Shown: piece after piece, positions 53,934 to 64,000 of the stretch
Numbering within the stretch: the first letter of the stretch is position 1
How the letters are laid out: every line of letters starts with the position of its first letter
The notes under the pieces: generated by a model
The model's database searches: none
What the model was told of the DNA's origin: nothing
Seen by the model: the letters and a program-made list of their open reading frames with translations, nothing else
NCBI RefSeq assembly: GCF_000482385.1
Contig: NZ_AXVD01000003.1
Coordinates: forward strand, 62,001 to 126,000
Origin: Nocardia sp. CNY236
GTDB lineage: Bacteria > Actinomycetota > Actinomycetes > Mycobacteriales > Mycobacteriaceae
Direction: 5' to 3'
Length of the DNA: 64,000 nt
Program-made: the position numbers and the translations under genes

Positions 53934-55418
53934 ATGACTGAAGTACGGGTCCGTTTCTGCCCGTCACCGACCGGAACACCGCACGTCGGTTTGATTCGTA
54001 CGGCGCTGTTCAACTGGGCCTACGCGCGCCACCACGGCGGCGCATTCGTGTTTCGTGTGGAAGACACCGATGCCGCACGCGATTCCGAGGAGTCCTATCG
54101 GGCGATTGTCGACGCGTTGCGTTGGCTCGATCTCACCTGGGACGAAGGTCCCGAAGTCGGTGGACCCTACGGACCGTATCGTCAGTCCGAACGAAAAGAT
54201 CTACACCTGGACGTGGTTCGGCGGTTGCTGGAAGCCGGGGAGGCGTATGAATCGTTCTCCACACCAGAGGAGGTCGAGGCTCGGCACCGGGCTGCTGGGC
54301 GTGACCCGAAACTCGGCTACGACAATTTCGACCGAAACCTGACATCCGAGCAGATCGACGCATACCGGGCCGCCGGGCGCCCGGCGGTGATTCGGCTGCG
54401 CATGCCCGAGACCGATCTGTCCTGGCGCGACCTGGTGCGTGGCGAGACCACCTTCAAGGCGGGTACGGTCCCGGACTTCGCGCTGACGCGCGGCACGGGC
54501 GACCCGCTGTACACCCTGGTCAATCCGGTCGACGATGCACTGATGCGGATCACTCATGTGCTGCGTGGGGAAGACCTGCTGTCGTCGACCCCACGGCAGC
54601 TCGCACTGTTTGCCGCGCTGCGCCGGATCGGAGTCGCCGACTTCACTCCGGAGTTCGGACACCTGCCCTTTGTCATGGGCCAGGGCAACAAGAAGTTGTC
54701 CAAACGCGATCCGGAGTCGAATCTGTTCGCCCACCGCGATCGGGGATTCATCCCAGAAGGTTTGCTGAACTATCTCGCCCTACTCGGATGGAGCATCGGT
54801 GAGGATCGGGAAGTGTTCACCATGGCGGAGATGATCGCAGCCTTCGATATCTCGAATGTGAATTCGAATCCTGCTCGTTTCGACCAGAAGAAGGCGGACG
54901 CGCTGAATGCGGAGCATATCCGTTTGCTGGAGCCCAGTGATTTTGCCCACCGGCTGCGGGAATATTTCACCTCGCACGGTCTGTTCGGGGCCCGAATAGA
55001 CGAAAAGACATTCGGCGCGGCGGCGGCACTTGTGCAGACTCGGATCGTGGTGCTGGCCGACGCTTGGAAGCTGTTGCGATTCTTGCTCGCGCCGGCGGAC
55101 GAGTTCACGATCGACCCCGATGCGGGCGCCAAGAATCTCGGCTCCGGCGCGGACGAGATATTACATACGGCAATTGCCGAGTTGGCGCCGTTGCCGGAAT
55201 GGACCGCGGCGGCGATCGAAGAGGCATTGAAGTCGGCGTTGGTCGATGATCTGGGCCTCAAACCACGTAAGGCATTCGCACCGGTGCGCGTCGCTGTGAC
55301 GGGTTCGCACATCAGTCCGCCGCTGTACGAGTCGCTGGAACTCCTCGGGCGTGACCTCACCCTGGATCGGCTGCGCTCGGCGGTGGGCTGGGCCGCGGCG
55401 GACCACGTGCCCTCCTAG
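53934..55418 (+). CDS. gltX: glutamyl-tRNA synthetase
   Basis: Charges tRNA-Glu, and in GatCAB organisms also tRNA-Gln, with glutamate. It has 494 residues. The HIGH-type motif reads [10 protein letters not shown] at 11-20 and the KMSKS-type motif KLSKRD near 260. It lies 13 bases after the FAH-family gene and just before tRNA-Gln and tRNA-Glu genes. With gatCAB in the same window, an indirect route to Gln-tRNA is expected. Confidence 0.96.
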   Translation: MTEVRVRFCPSPTGTPHVGLIRTALFNWAYARHHGGAFVFRVEDTDAARDSEESYRAIVDALRWLDLTWDEGPEVGGPYGPYRQSERKDLHLDVVRRLLEAGEAYESFSTPEEVEARHRAAGRDPKLGYDNFDRNLTSEQIDAYRAAGRPAVIRLRMPETDLSWRDLVRGETTFKAGTVPDFALTRGTGDPLYTLVNPVDDALMRITHVLRGEDLLSSTPRQLALFAALRRIGVADFTPEFGHLPFVMGQGNKKLSKRDPESNLFAHRDRGFIPEGLLNYLALLGWSIGEDREVFTMAEMIAAFDISNVNSNPARFDQKKADALNAEHIRLLEPSDFAHRLREYFTSHGLFGARIDEKTFGAAAALVQTRIVVLADAWKLLRFLLAPADEFTIDPDAGAKNLGSGADEILHTAIAELAPLPEWTAAAIEEALKSALVDDLGLKPRKAFAPVRVAVTGSHISPPLYESLELLGRDLTLDRLRSAVGWAAADHVPS

Positions 55419-55538
55419 TCGCAGAAATGCAGTCTTGACCAGGCGATTTGTCATTCTGCGGTAGTTTTTTGGTACGCTTCTCCCCGGCCCGGAACACGGT
55501 CTCGAGTCGGCCAAAGGAGAGACCGAGTGCCTGGCCAT

Positions 55539-55610
55539 TGGGGTATGGTGTAATTGGCAACACAGCTGATTCTGGTTCAGCCATTCTAGGTTCGAGTCCT
55601 GGTACCCCAG
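55539..55610 (+). tRNA. glnU: tRNA-Gln (anticodon CTG)
   Basis: The acceptor stem TGGGGTA pairs with TACCCCA. The anticodon loop TTCTGGT carries CTG at 55572-55574, and the T-loop is GGTTCGAGTCC. It is a 72-base gene without an encoded CCA. It is likely to be first misacylated by GltX and then corrected by GatCAB. Confidence 0.9.
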
Positions 55611-55758
55611 CGGAGTGTGTTGTTCGACTTCGGTTCGCGGCCGAAAGCAGTGCAGCATCCGGCGATTTGTTTCGCGGGGCTTCGGCCGGTTAGGCTAGCG
55701 GGGCCTCCTGATCAACAGATCACCAATGGCGCTCCTCGCGACAGCGAGCAGCAGTCCT

Positions 55759-55831
55759 GGCCCCGTCGTCTAGCGGCCTAGGACGCCGCCCTCTCAAGGC
55801 GGTAGCGCGGGTTCGAATCCCGTCGGGGCTA
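55759..55831 (+). tRNA. gltT: tRNA-Glu (anticodon CTC)
   Basis: The acceptor GGCCCCG pairs with CGGGGCT (G1-U72 wobble at the end). The D-arm is GTCTAGCGGCCTAGGAC, the anticodon stem CCGCC/GGCGG has loop CTCTCAA (CTC at 55793-55795) and the T-arm is CGGGTTCGAATCCCG. The CCA is not encoded. A strong terminator follows within 6 bases. Confidence 0.9.
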
Positions 55832-55836
55832 CTCGT

Positions 55837-55873
55837 GTGGAGGGCTCGTACTCGGTGAGTACGAGCCCTCCAC
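55837..55873 (+). terminator. terminator after tRNA-Glu
   Basis: A perfect 17-bp stem (GTGGAGGGCTCGTACTC and its complement) with GGT loop, followed by TGTTGTT. Confidence 0.85.
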
Positions 55874-55921
55874 TGTTGTTCCACGTGCCCTGCGGTCCAC
55901 TGTCCGTCGGGTGAGCCCGGG

Positions 55922-56422
55922 TCATTCCAGCGCATGCGCTGTGGTGCCGCCCAAGGGCATGGGGGGAAGCGCGAGCTTGCGGTGATCCCAGCTGCGCATG
56001 CGTTCCGGGACGACCCGAACGGCCACCCGTTTGTTGAGCATCGCCTCCACCATCGGGCGCGCCTGGTCGGTGTAGGGTCCGGTATAGCGTTCCCAGATGC
56101 TCACACCGACGGCGAAGAGCAGGTCCGGGTCGTCGACGACCTCGGCGCGGCCCTCGATCGAAACTCCTCGTAGCTGATCGTAGGTATCACCGGATTCGAC
56201 CATGCACGCGATCCGGGGATCACGGCGCAGGTTCACCGCCTTCTGCGACTTGGTCTTGGTCTCGAACCAGATCTCGCCGTCGATGAGCGCGTACCACATG
56301 GCGGTCAGGTGCGGTATGCCCTCCGGCCCGACCGTTGCCAGCGTCGCGATCCGGCTGCGCTGCAAGAAATCGGCGATTTCGGTCTCGGACATCACGATCT
56401 GTGCCCGCTGTTTGGCTCCCAT
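55922..56422 (-). CDS. PPOX-class (F420/flavin) oxidoreductase-like protein, Rv2991-like
   Basis: A 166-residue split beta-barrel protein of the pyridoxamine 5'-phosphate oxidase class. Family stretches: IATLATVGPEGIPHLTAMWYAL, IWFETKTKSQKAVNLRRDPRIACMVESG and the YDQLRGVSIEGRAEVV strand. Actinobacterial members often bind F420. The position after gltX and the tRNAs matches Rv2991. The substrate is unknown. Confidence 0.85.
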   Translation of the reverse strand: MGAKQRAQIVMSETEIADFLQRSRIATLATVGPEGIPHLTAMWYALIDGEIWFETKTKSQKAVNLRRDPRIACMVESGDTYDQLRGVSIEGRAEVVDDPDLLFAVGVSIWERYTGPYTDQARPMVEAMLNKRVAVRVVPERMRSWDHRKLALPPMPLGGTTAHALE

Positions 56423-56487
56423 GGGGCAACTGTAGAGAGTTCCGGCCCCGGCGTGTCAAAAGGTCAGCGTGTCAAAGGGGTCGCATG

Positions 56488-57189
56488 TCAAAGGCGTTTG
56501 TGGAGCGCTTCGGCTGCCGCGACCAGATCGGCCGCCCAGCGGGCACCCGGCCTGCGGCCCATCCGGTCGATCGGACCCGAGACCGACACGGCGGCCACGA
56601 CGTGGCCGGCGGCGCTACGCACAGGCGCGGAAACGCTGGCTACGCCCGCTGCGCGTTCGGCAGCGCTCTGTGCCCAGCCTCGCTTGCGCACCTCGGCCAG
56701 GGCACGCTCACCGAACACCGCATCGGCGATTACCGCGTGCTGCAGGTCGGAGTCCGCCCATGCCAGCAGTATCTTGGCCGCCGAGCCTGCAGTCAGCGGC
56801 AACCGCGCTCCGATCGGTACGGTGTCGCGCAGTCCGACCGGGGGCTCCAGCGCCGCGACGCAGATACGCGCATTCCCGTCACGGCGATAGAGCTGGACGC
56901 TCTCACCGGTGATCTCGCGCAGGCGCGGAAGAACCGCTGCCGCGGCGTCGAGTAGCGAGTCGTTGGCGCTGATCGCGAGCTCGCCGAGGGCGGGTCCCGG
57001 TCGCCAGACCCCGTTGTTGTCGCGCGCGAGCAAGCGATGTGCTTCCAGGCCGACGGCAAGGCGATGCGCCGTGGCGCGGGGCAAGCCCGTGCGGGCGACC
57101 AGTTCGTTGAGGCCGGAGGGATGCTCGGCAACGGCATGGAGGACCGCCATTGCTTTGTCCAGCACGCCGATGCCGCTAGGCTGTCTCAT
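56488..57189 (-). CDS. IclR-family regulator, probable leucine-pathway repressor
   Basis: This 233-residue regulator has an N-terminal winged helix (GLNELVARTGLPRATAHRLAVGLEAHRLL at about 26-54) and a C-terminal effector domain with GARLPLTAGSAAKILLAW. It is divergent from leuCD, the arrangement of LtbR (Corynebacterium) and NdgR (Streptomyces), which control leuB and leuCD. An imperfect dyad lies in the shared promoter region. The ligand is unknown. Confidence 0.88.
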   Translation of the reverse strand: MRQPSGIGVLDKAMAVLHAVAEHPSGLNELVARTGLPRATAHRLAVGLEAHRLLARDNNGVWRPGPALGELAISANDSLLDAAAAVLPRLREITGESVQLYRRDGNARICVAALEPPVGLRDTVPIGARLPLTAGSAAKILLAWADSDLQHAVIADAVFGERALAEVRKRGWAQSAAERAAGVASVSAPVRSAAGHVVAAVSVSGPIDRMGRRPGARWAADLVAAAEALHKRL

Positions 57190-57204
57190 GAAACGATACT
57201 AGCG

Positions 57205-57219
57205 TCTCGAATGTTGAGA
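57205..57219. promoter_or_regulatory. candidate IclR-type operator between iclR and leuC
   Basis: TCTC-GAATGTT-GAGA lies 16 bp upstream of the iclR start and about 115 bp before leuC, in the only intergenic space available for control of both. TTGAGA within it could also serve as a -35 for leuC. Confidence 0.4.
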
Positions 57220-57334
57220 AATCCATCATCGCCGATTCCGATGCATTCGGGCGTCACTATCCCAGGTTGTGCAGCTGTGTCCGAGTAGGCGCCGGGCGAC
57301 CGGAACGGCTGCTTCGTCCGAAAGGTGATCGACC

Positions 57335-58756
57335 ATGGCCGAACCGCGCACGCTTGCCGAGAAGGTGTGGGACCAGCATGTCGTCGTTCGTGGGGCCGGT
57401 GAAGGAGCCTCACGTGAACCCGACTTGATCTACATCGACCTACATCTCGTACACGAAGTGACCAGTCCCCAGGCCTTCGACGGGTTGCGCGCCGCGGGCA
57501 GACGAGTGCGACGGCCCGATCTCACCATTGCCACCGAGGATCACAACGTCCCGACCGTCGATATCGACCAGCCGATCGCCGACCCGATTTCGCGCACCCA
57601 AGTCGAGACGCTGCGTCGCAATTGCGCGGAATTCGGTGTGCGGCTGCATCCGATGGGCGACCTGGACCAGGGCATCGTGCACGTGGTCGGGCCACAACTC
57701 GGATTGACCCAGCCGGGGACGACCGTGGTGTGCGGAGACAGCCACACCTCGACCCACGGTGCGTTCGGTGCACTTGCGATGGGTATCGGCACCTCGGAGG
57801 TCGAGCATGTGCTTGCCACGCAGACGCTCTCGCTGCGCCCGTTCAGGACCATGGCGGTCACCGTGGACGGCGTCATGCCCGACGGCGTGACGAGCAAGGA
57901 CTTGATTCTGGCGATCATTGCGAAGATCGGCACCGGGGGCGGTCAAGGCTACGTCCTCGAATACCGGGGCGAGGCGATTCGCGCCATGTCGATGGAGGCG
58001 CGAATGACGATCTGCAACATGTCCATCGAGGCCGGTGCTCGCGCCGGCATGATCGCGCCGGATGCGACGACCTACGCATACCTCGCGGGGCGGCCACACG
58101 CACCGAAGGGAGCGGACTGGGACGCCGCGGTGGCGGCATGGGACGAGCTGAAGACCGACGAGGACGCTGTTTTCGATGCGGAGGTGCACATCGATGCCAC
58201 CGAGTTGACCCCGTTCGTCACCTGGGGGACCAATCCGGGCCAAGGTGCGCCGTTGGGCGACACGGTTCCCGACCCGTCCGCCATGTCCGCCGATGCGGCG
58301 CGAGAGTCCGCGCAGAAGGCGCTGCGTTACATGGATTTGGAGCCGGGTACTCCGCTTCGAGACGTCGCGATCGACACGGTATTCGTCGGTTCGTGCACCA
58401 ATGGTCGTATCGAGGATTTGCGGGCGGTAGCCGGGATTTTGAAGGGCCGTCGCGTCGCCGACAGGGTGCGAATGCTGGTTGTACCGGGCTCGATGCGGGT
58501 TCGCGCACAAGCGGAAAAAGAAGGACTGGGCGAGATTTTCACCGCGGCCGGTGCCGAATGGCGGCAGGCGGGGTGCTCGATGTGTCTGGGAATGAATCCC
58601 GACCAGCTCGCACCGGGGCAGCGTTGCGCGTCCACCTCGAACCGCAACTTCGAGGGCAGGCAGGGCAAGGGAGGCCGTACCCACCTGGTTTCTCCCGTCG
58701 TCGCGGCCGCTACAGCGGTCCGTGGAACTCTCTCGTCGCCCGCAGATCTGGACTGA
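57335..58756 (+). CDS. leuC: isopropylmalate isomerase large subunit
   Basis: With LeuD it isomerises 2- to 3-isopropylmalate. It has 473 residues. The Fe-S cysteines are in FVGSCTNGR and [25 protein letters not shown] and [12 protein letters not shown] are intact aconitase-type blocks. It precedes leuD by 38 bases in the same unit. Confidence 0.96.
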   Translation: MAEPRTLAEKVWDQHVVVRGAGEGASREPDLIYIDLHLVHEVTSPQAFDGLRAAGRRVRRPDLTIATEDHNVPTVDIDQPIADPISRTQVETLRRNCAEFGVRLHPMGDLDQGIVHVVGPQLGLTQPGTTVVCGDSHTSTHGAFGALAMGIGTSEVEHVLATQTLSLRPFRTMAVTVDGVMPDGVTSKDLILAIIAKIGTGGGQGYVLEYRGEAIRAMSMEARMTICNMSIEAGARAGMIAPDATTYAYLAGRPHAPKGADWDAAVAAWDELKTDEDAVFDAEVHIDATELTPFVTWGTNPGQGAPLGDTVPDPSAMSADAARESAQKALRYMDLEPGTPLRDVAIDTVFVGSCTNGRIEDLRAVAGILKGRRVADRVRMLVVPGSMRVRAQAEKEGLGEIFTAAGAEWRQAGCSMCLGMNPDQLAPGQRCASTSNRNFEGRQGKGGRTHLVSPVVAAATAVRGTLSSPADLD

Positions 58757-58794
58757 TTGCACCGATTCACCCACTCGATTCGAGGAGATTCGCC

Positions 58795-59403
58795 ATGGAA
58801 GCTTTCGCTGTACACAAGGGTGTCGGGGTGCCGCTGCGTCGCTCCAATGTCGACACCGATCAGATCATCCCCGCCGTCTATCTGAAGCGGGTCACGCGTA
58901 CTGGATTCGAGGACGGATTGTTCGCTGCGTGGCGCACGGATCCCGAGTTCATTCTGAACGTCGAGCCCTACAACCGGGGTAGTGTGCTGGTGGCGGGTCC
59001 GGATTTCGGTACCGGATCCTCACGTGAGCACGCCGTGTGGGCACTGGCGGACTATGGCTTTCGGGTGGTCATCTCGTCCCGGTTCGCCGACATCTTCCGT
59101 GGCAATGCGGGCAAGGATGGTCTTTTGACCGCGCAGATGTCACAGAACGATGTCGAAATGCTCTGGAAGTTGCTCGAAGAACAGCCCGGGTTGGAATTGG
59201 TTGTGGATCTGAAGGCACGCACCGTGGCGGCTGGAACCGTCGTGTTGCCGTTCGATATTGATGACTACACCCGGTGGCGTCTGCTGGAGGGTTTGGACGA
59301 CATTGGGCTCACTCTCCGCCAAGTAGACGACATCGATGGGTTCGAAAAGGCAAGGCCACCATGGAAACCCGTTACCTTGCCGCAGTATATTTCGGAGACG
59401 TAA
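58795..59403 (+). CDS. leuD: isopropylmalate isomerase small subunit
   Basis: The 202-residue swivelling subunit. Family stretches: [19 protein letters not shown] and [20 protein letters not shown] 58795 follows CGAGGAG; the open frame extends upstream but lies antisense or out of frame to leuC. It completes the leucine isomerase. Confidence 0.96.
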   Translation: MEAFAVHKGVGVPLRRSNVDTDQIIPAVYLKRVTRTGFEDGLFAAWRTDPEFILNVEPYNRGSVLVAGPDFGTGSSREHAVWALADYGFRVVISSRFADIFRGNAGKDGLLTAQMSQNDVEMLWKLLEEQPGLELVVDLKARTVAAGTVVLPFDIDDYTRWRLLEGLDDIGLTLRQVDDIDGFEKARPPWKPVTLPQYISET

Positions 59404-59558
59404 TCACCCGGACAGTTAGCTGGGCGGCCTGAGTGGCGGTAGCTGGACGTGTGCTAAACCACATGAATTTTGGCGTGGCACATAGACTCTTGCCCAAAGT
59501 GGGTTTACCGTGGTACCTAGTCGGTCCGACGACGGGCCATTAGTCTGCGGAGGATTCA

Positions 59559-60200
59559 ATGAACAAGGCGGAACTGATCGACGTTCTGACCGAAAAGTTG
59601 GGTACAGACAGGCGCACGGCCACCGCGGCGGTGGAGCACGTGGTCGACACCATTGTGCGCGCAGTACACAAGGGTCAAAGCGTCACGATCACCGGATTCG
59701 GTGTGTTCGAACAGCGTAAGCGCGCCGCCCGGGTGGCCAGGAACCCGCGCACTGGTGAAACCGTCAAGGTGAAGCCCACTTCGGTGCCCGCGTTCCGCCC
59801 CGGTGCGCAGTTCAAGGCGGTGATTGCAGGTAAGCAGAAACTGGCCGCGACCGGCCCCGCGGTCAAGCGCGGAGTGAATGCGCCGGTGTCGTCGAAGAAG
59901 GCGGCCAAGAAGACGGCGGCCAAGAAGACGGCAGCCAAGAAGACGGCAGCCAGAAAGGCCACCGCGACCAAGGCGCCGGCCAAGACCACAGCACGCAAGG
60001 CCGCTGCCAAGGCGCCGGCCAAGACCACCCGGAAGGCGGCTGCCAAGAAGACAGTGGCGAAGAAGGCGCCTGCAAAGCGGACGGCAGTGGCGAAGAAGGC
60101 GCCGGCCAAGAAGGCTGTGACCGCCAAGAAAGCCGCCGCCAAGAAAGCGCCCGCGAAGAAGACCACGGCCAAGAAGGCCTCGGCTCGTCGCGCTCGCTGA
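59559..60200 (+). CDS. hupB: nucleoid protein HupB (HU with Lys/Ala tail)
   Basis: 213 residues. The first ~95 form a standard HU domain ([27 protein letters not shown] at the DNA-binding arm). The rest is a low-complexity tail of AAKK, APAKK and TAKK units, as in mycobacterial HupB, where it binds DNA and RNA and is acetylated. GGAGGA precedes the ATG. It follows leuD by 155 bases, as in M. tuberculosis, and ends at its own terminator. Confidence 0.95.
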   Translation: MNKAELIDVLTEKLGTDRRTATAAVEHVVDTIVRAVHKGQSVTITGFGVFEQRKRAARVARNPRTGETVKVKPTSVPAFRPGAQFKAVIAGKQKLAATGPAVKRGVNAPVSSKKAAKKTAAKKTAAKKTAARKATATKAPAKTTARKAAAKAPAKTTRKAAAKKTVAKKAPAKRTAVAKKAPAKKAVTAKKAAAKKAPAKKTTAKKASARRAR

Positions 60201-60283
60201 TCTCGAGCACGAGCGGCTGCCGGATCGGCGCCGAGTGCTCGCGGCCCGAAAGGTTGGGTCCGTTCGCCTCCACGCCGAGACGA

Positions 60284-60308
60284 GCCCCGGGAGACACCCG
60301 GGGCCGTT
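60284..60308 (+). terminator. terminator after hupB
   Basis: GCCCCGGG-AGACA-CCCGGGGC, followed by CGTTTT. Confidence 0.75.
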
Positions 60309-60371
60309 TTCGGCTGTCCGTGGGGTATCGGTCCCGACGGGGCGGGACGGACCCTCAGCTGGCCGGCGGGA

Positions 60372-61334
60372 TCAGAACTTCACGACCTGAGTCGACAGTG
60401 AACGGTCCAGATGGTCGGCGGCAACCAGTCGCCGGTCTGCGAACGACAATACCCACGCACTGCCCTTGCGATTGCGTGCCGAGGGCAACGTGACGCCGTC
60501 CCGTTCGGACAGCCACCCCAGCAGATCCGGAATCACCCCACCCTGGCTGCACAGTGCGCGAACATGTGTATCCGATACCAGGTCTCGAAAGCGCTCCCGG
60601 GCGTCGCTCGGGCCTGCGGCATAGCCGGTTTCGGAAAACAGTGGCTCGAGTGTGATTTCGACGCCGAGTTTTTCCGCCAGTGGGGCAACCGTCTGTACGC
60701 AGCGCAGCGGGTCGGCGGAGTGGATCTCGGATGCTCCGAAGGCCAGCAGATTCGGCACCAGGCCCCGCGCTTGCGCCTCGCCCTCGCGATCGAGCGGCCG
60801 CCGCTGGTCGGGTCCGGAGAAACGGTCACGACGCCCCGCCTTTGCGTGCCTGATCAACAGCAGTGTGCTGGTGTGCGCAGGCAGACGGGTGAAGGCCCGC
60901 ACCACCTGGCGGTCCATCGGATACGACAGCTGGTCCATCACCCTGTCGAGCGGGTACCAGCGCAGTTCGTTCACCTCCGCGTTGGGTGCGAACTGGCCGT
61001 CGGTGATTTCGGCGGCCCAGTAGTCGACCCGTTTCAGTCTGCGATGGCCGGGTATCGGATAGGTCACGTGGCCGAGATAGCGGCCGAGGCGGCATTCCAG
61101 CCCGGTCTCTTCCCGAACCTCGCGCACCGCAGCCAAGACGGGGGTCTCGCCCGGATCCAGTTTGCCCTTCGGTAGCGACCAATCTGCGTACTTCGGGCGA
61201 TGGATCACCGCGATCTCGAGTGTTCCTCGGCTGGATCGGCGCCACACGACGGCTCCCGCAGCATGGATATTCGCCGTCACGCGCGGATCCCAGAAGAGTC
61301 CACCGCTGTCGTCGAACTTCGTCTCGTCGCTCAC
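60372..61334 (-). CDS. mutT1: MutT1-type Nudix hydrolase with histidine-phosphatase domain
   Basis: Cleans oxidised nucleotides (8-oxo-GTP/dGTP) or diadenosine polyphosphates. It has 320 residues in two domains. The Nudix box is [22 protein letters not shown] at about 57-78. The second domain starts LLIRHAKAG (RHx motif) and is of the histidine-phosphatase type, as in mycobacterial MutT1. The GTG start overlaps the ppk1 stop (GTGA), so it is co-translated with the polyphosphate kinase. Confidence 0.93.
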   Translation of the reverse strand: MSDETKFDDSGGLFWDPRVTANIHAAGAVVWRRSSRGTLEIAVIHRPKYADWSLPKGKLDPGETPVLAAVREVREETGLECRLGRYLGHVTYPIPGHRRLKRVDYWAAEITDGQFAPNAEVNELRWYPLDRVMDQLSYPMDRQVVRAFTRLPAHTSTLLLIRHAKAGRRDRFSGPDQRRPLDREGEAQARGLVPNLLAFGASEIHSADPLRCVQTVAPLAEKLGVEITLEPLFSETGYAAGPSDARERFRDLVSDTHVRALCSQGGVIPDLLGWLSERDGVTLPSARNRKGSAWVLSFADRRLVAADHLDRSLSTQVVKF

Positions 61335-63490
61335 CGCTGATCAGGCCTCCGCACCTGCATCAGAAACCCTTGATGGTCGCTGATCTTGTCACCGTTTCCC
61401 GACGGGCCGGGCGACGCACGCCAGTTGCCGTCCGATTGCAATTCCCAGCAGCGCACGCTCGGCGACAGCGCGGAGTCGAATACCTCCCCGAGTTGCGCGG
61501 TCAAACGCGGATCCTTCACCTGCGCCATCACCTCCACTCTGCGGTCCAGATTGCGGTGCATCATGTCGGCGCTGCCGATCCAGTACTCCTGTTGCGCGTG
61601 GAAGTGCAGGATGCGTGAGTGCTCCAAGAAGCGGCCCAGGATCGAGCGAACCTCGATGTTCTCGCTCATCCCGGGCACGCCCGGGCGCAGTCCGCAGATA
61701 CTGCGCACGACGATCTGTACCGGCACGCCCGCCTGCGAAGCTCGATACAGCGCGTCGATGATCTCTTCGTCGACGATCGCGTTGGCCTTCAACCGAATTC
61801 GAGCATCGTGACCGTGGGCAGCCAGTTCGGTTTCGCGTTGAATGCGCTCGATGATTCCCGAGCGCACACTGTGCGGGGCTACGAGTAGATTGCGGTAGTT
61901 CTCCTTGCGGGAATATCCGGTCAGCGAATTGAACAGGTCGGTCAGATCGGCGCCGATTTCCGGTGCGGCGGTGAGTAGTCCGACGTCCTCGTACAGCCGC
62001 GCGGTCTTCGGATTGTAGTTGCCGGTTCCGATGTGGCAGTAGCGGCGGATGGTGGATCCCTCGCGCCGCACCACCAGGCAGGTCTTGCAATGGGTCTTGA
62101 GGCCGATGAGACCGTAGACCACGTGTACCCCCGCCTGCTCCAATGCACGTGCCCACTTGATGTTGGCCTGCTCGTCGAACCTCGCCTTGATCTCTACGAG
62201 GGCGACCACTTGCTTGCCCGCTTCGGCGGCATCGATCAGCGCATTGACGATGGGGGAGTCGCCGGAAGTGCGGTACAAAGTCTGTTTGATCGCCAACACC
62301 TGGGGGTCGGCCGCGGCCTGTTCGATGAACCGTTGCACGCTGGTGGAGAACGAATCATAGGGATGGTGGACGAGCACGTCACCCTCGCGTAGTGCGGCGA
62401 ACACGTTGCGTGGCGTCTCCCGCTCGCCGAACGCCGGCGGCGTGGCCGGGACGTATGGCGCGTCCTTGAGATTGGGTCGGTCCACGCCGTACACCTGCCA
62501 CAGGCAGGACAGATCGAGCAGGCCGGGCACTTGGATCACGTCGGCGGGGTCGACATCGAGCTCGCGCAGCAACAGCTCGAGCATGTGCTCGGTCATGTCG
62601 TCGGAGACCTCCAGCCGCACCGGCGATCCGAACCGGCGCCGAGCCAATTCGCGCTCCAGGGCTTGCAGCAGGTCCTCGTCGCGGTCCTCGTCGACCTCGA
62701 AATCGGCGTTACGGGTAATCCGGAACGAGTGGTGTTCGACGACCTCCATACCGGGAAACAACAGATCCAGGTGGGCGGCGATGAGTGCCTCCATCGGCAG
62801 GAAAGCGGCAATGGGAGAGTTGGTGTCGGTGCGCCGCACACGGACGAATCGGTCGACGTTGTCGGGCACCTTGACGCGGGCGAAATGCTCGCCACCGGTG
62901 GCGGAATCCTTCACCGTCACAGCGAGGTTGAGACTCAAACCGCTGATGTAGGGAAAGGGGTGCGCCGGGTCCACCGCGAGCGGAGTGAGCACCGGGAACA
63001 CCTGGTCCTGGAAATACGCCGAGAGCCGGGGGCGCTCGGCGTCGTCCAGATCGGTCCAGTCGATGATGGCGATACCTTCGGTGGTCAGCGTGGGCAGCAC
63101 GCCGTCGAGAAAGACGCGGGCATGGCGCACAGCAATCTCTTGGGCGCGTGTCGCGATCAGTTCCAGTTGCTCGCTGGGGGAGCGGCCGTCGGCCGACCGC
63201 ACCAACAGGCCGGTCTCCGCCCGTCGCTTCAGGCCCGCCACTCGCACCATGTAGAACTCGTCGAGATTCGACGCGAAGATCGCCAAGAACTTCGCGCGCT
63301 CCAGCAACGGAAGCGAAGCGTCTTCCGCGAGCGCGAGCACACGAGCGTTGAAATCGAGCCAGCTCAATTCACGATTGAGGTAGCGATCATGGGGCAACCG
63401 TGGTGTCGACGCATCGGCGGGCGCGGGTGTCGCCGCCGGAGGAGGGGTGGGAAGCAGCGGCTGCTGCTCGACGGTTTCCGTATCGCTCAC
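61331..63490 (-). CDS. ppk1: polyphosphate kinase
   Basis: Makes polyphosphate from ATP. It has 719 residues from GTG 63490. The autophosphorylated His is in [14 protein letters not shown], and the second His motif is in [25 protein letters not shown]; the N-terminal domain shows [22 protein letters not shown]. An upstream extension of 42 codons is Arg-rich and not family-like. It is followed by mutT1 with a four-base overlap and preceded by fbiD, as in M. tuberculosis. Confidence 0.95.
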   Translation of the reverse strand: MSDTETVEQQPLLPTPPPAATPAPADASTPRLPHDRYLNRELSWLDFNARVLALAEDASLPLLERAKFLAIFASNLDEFYMVRVAGLKRRAETGLLVRSADGRSPSEQLELIATRAQEIAVRHARVFLDGVLPTLTTEGIAIIDWTDLDDAERPRLSAYFQDQVFPVLTPLAVDPAHPFPYISGLSLNLAVTVKDSATGGEHFARVKVPDNVDRFVRVRRTDTNSPIAAFLPMEALIAAHLDLLFPGMEVVEHHSFRITRNADFEVDEDRDEDLLQALERELARRRFGSPVRLEVSDDMTEHMLELLLRELDVDPADVIQVPGLLDLSCLWQVYGVDRPNLKDAPYVPATPPAFGERETPRNVFAALREGDVLVHHPYDSFSTSVQRFIEQAAADPQVLAIKQTLYRTSGDSPIVNALIDAAEAGKQVVALVEIKARFDEQANIKWARALEQAGVHVVYGLIGLKTHCKTCLVVRREGSTIRRYCHIGTGNYNPKTARLYEDVGLLTAAPEIGADLTDLFNSLTGYSRKENYRNLLVAPHSVRSGIIERIQRETELAAHGHDARIRLKANAIVDEEIIDALYRASQAGVPVQIVVRSICGLRPGVPGMSENIEVRSILGRFLEHSRILHFHAQQEYWIGSADMMHRNLDRRVEVMAQVKDPRLTAQLGEVFDSALSPSVRCWELQSDGNWRASPGPSGNGDKISDHQGFLMQVRRPDQR

Positions 63491-63582
63491 CCAACGATCA
63501 TCCCCCACCGATGGGTAGGTGCGCAGCCCAGAGGAGGGATCGACCTGTGTCTCACACCACTGTGGCGACCGCCTAGCACACG

Positions 63583-64000
63583 TTAGTGAACGTTCGCGTG
63601 CACGCGAGGAGGCCAACCGATGTCGTGTAGGACAGCAGCGGTGGCACTGCCGGCTCCGAGCGCCAGCACACGGTCCAGATCGGCGGCGGTGTCCACATCC
63701 AGCCGTAGTCCCGGCCAGTCTCCGGAGAGGTCCACCGCCCCGGCTGCAATGTGGCTATGGGCCGATCCGGGGCCGAAACGGGGCGCAAGCGGAGCGAGCG
63801 GGTCACGAACGACCAGCGCGGCGGTGCCTCTTCCGGTGTGGTCGACGACGACGGAGCGCAGGCCACGCGGCGCGGTCGCGAGCATGTCCGACAGCTGTTC
63901 GGGTTGCATCGCGGGCAGGTCGGCTTGCAAGGCGAGCAGGTCGGTCGGCCCGTGCGCGAGGCGCACCGCGGTGGCGGTGGCGGCCAATGCAGTGTTGAGT
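63583..64000 (-). CDS. fbiD: phosphoenolpyruvate guanylyltransferase (F420 synthesis), 5' part outside window
   Basis: The C-terminal ~139 residues of FbiD/CofC, which activates phosphoenolpyruvate or 2-phospholactate with GTP for coenzyme F420 side-chain synthesis. Family stretches: [31 protein letters not shown] and [18 protein letters not shown]. The frame runs off the right edge; the gene starts beyond 64000. It stands 92 bases upstream of ppk1. F420-type oxidoreductases elsewhere in the window (1658-2161, 55922-56422) fit with F420 production. Confidence 0.88.
   Translation of the reverse strand, partial: LNTALAATATAVRLAHGPTDLLALQADLPAMQPEQLSDMLATAPRGLRSVVVDHTGRGTAALVVRDPLAPLAPRFGPGSAHSHIAAGAVDLSGDWPGLRLDVDTAADLDRVLALGAGSATAAVLHDIGWPPRVHANVH

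Overview
The window is high-GC actinobacterial DNA, most likely from Nocardia or a close relative in the Mycobacteriales. The housekeeping genes follow the order I remember for the M. tuberculosis Rv3025c-Rv2983 interval: iscS-type desulfurase, mnmA, Rv3015c-like, ligA, ACT protein, gatC-gatA, pfkA, gatB, lppZ, doxX, cfp6, ilvB-ilvN-ilvC, serA, leuB, FAH hydrolase, gltX, tRNA-Gln/tRNA-Glu, Rv2991-like, iclR, leuC-leuD, hupB, mutT1, ppk1 and fbiD. Family and synteny statements rest on recall and motif reading; no database was searched.

Layout. Positions 1-2550 hold a WYL regulator, a small ORF and an F420-type oxidoreductase, with two gene-poor gaps. Positions 2551-12822 hold tRNA thiolation (desulfurase, mnmA), a MetE-like protein, DNA ligase, an orphan AAA ATPase, an ACT protein and gatCA. 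Positions 12823-30346 are an accessory island between gatA and pfkA. It holds a KstR-type box before an SRPBCC gene, an operon for a secreted phospholipase A2-like protein and a membrane alpha/beta hydrolase, two DesK/NarL-type two-component pairs, two paralogous 830-residue FtsX/MacB-type permeases with only one intact ATPase, two paralogous SxxK (beta-lactamase-fold) hydrolases and a transmembrane Ser/Thr kinase. Positions 30427-37000 hold pfkA, a lipoprotein hydrolase, gatB, lppZ and doxX. Positions 37082-43792 hold branched-chain amino acid synthesis: ilvD, and ilvBNC behind a leader peptide and attenuator. Positions 43879-49361 hold a MoxR/VWA pair and a decaying inositol locus (iolG-like, iolB, truncated iolD). 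Positions 49500-64000 hold cspA, an orphan 38-residue peptide gene between two strong terminators, serA, leuB, an FAH-family hydrolase, gltX, two tRNAs, an IclR gene divergent from leuCD, hupB, and the reverse-strand fbiD-ppk1-mutT1 run.

How the parts work together. GatC, GatA and GatB form the amidotransferase that makes Gln-tRNA-Gln or Asn-tRNA-Asn from misacylated precursors, and gltX with the two tRNA genes lies in the same window. IlvB/N/C/D supply valine, isoleucine and the leucine precursor; LeuB/C/D complete leucine. The ilv leader carries Leu-Leu-Val and Ile codons ahead of a terminator, so that operon is probably controlled by transcription attenuation.

The most unusual region is the envelope island. 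Its two ABC operons share a dyad-containing promoter block. In one operon the ATPase gene has shrunk in frame to 19 codons that keep the ATGA overlap with the permease. A vestige of a response-regulator 3' end lies where a divergent two-component pair would be expected. I read this as a duplicated envelope-stress sensing and ABC module that has been partly pruned, so that two permeases may share one ATPase. A window-wide feature is that at least ten genes have a TANNNT -10 hexamer 6-8 nt before the start codon, which points to leaderless transcripts and helped decide starts.
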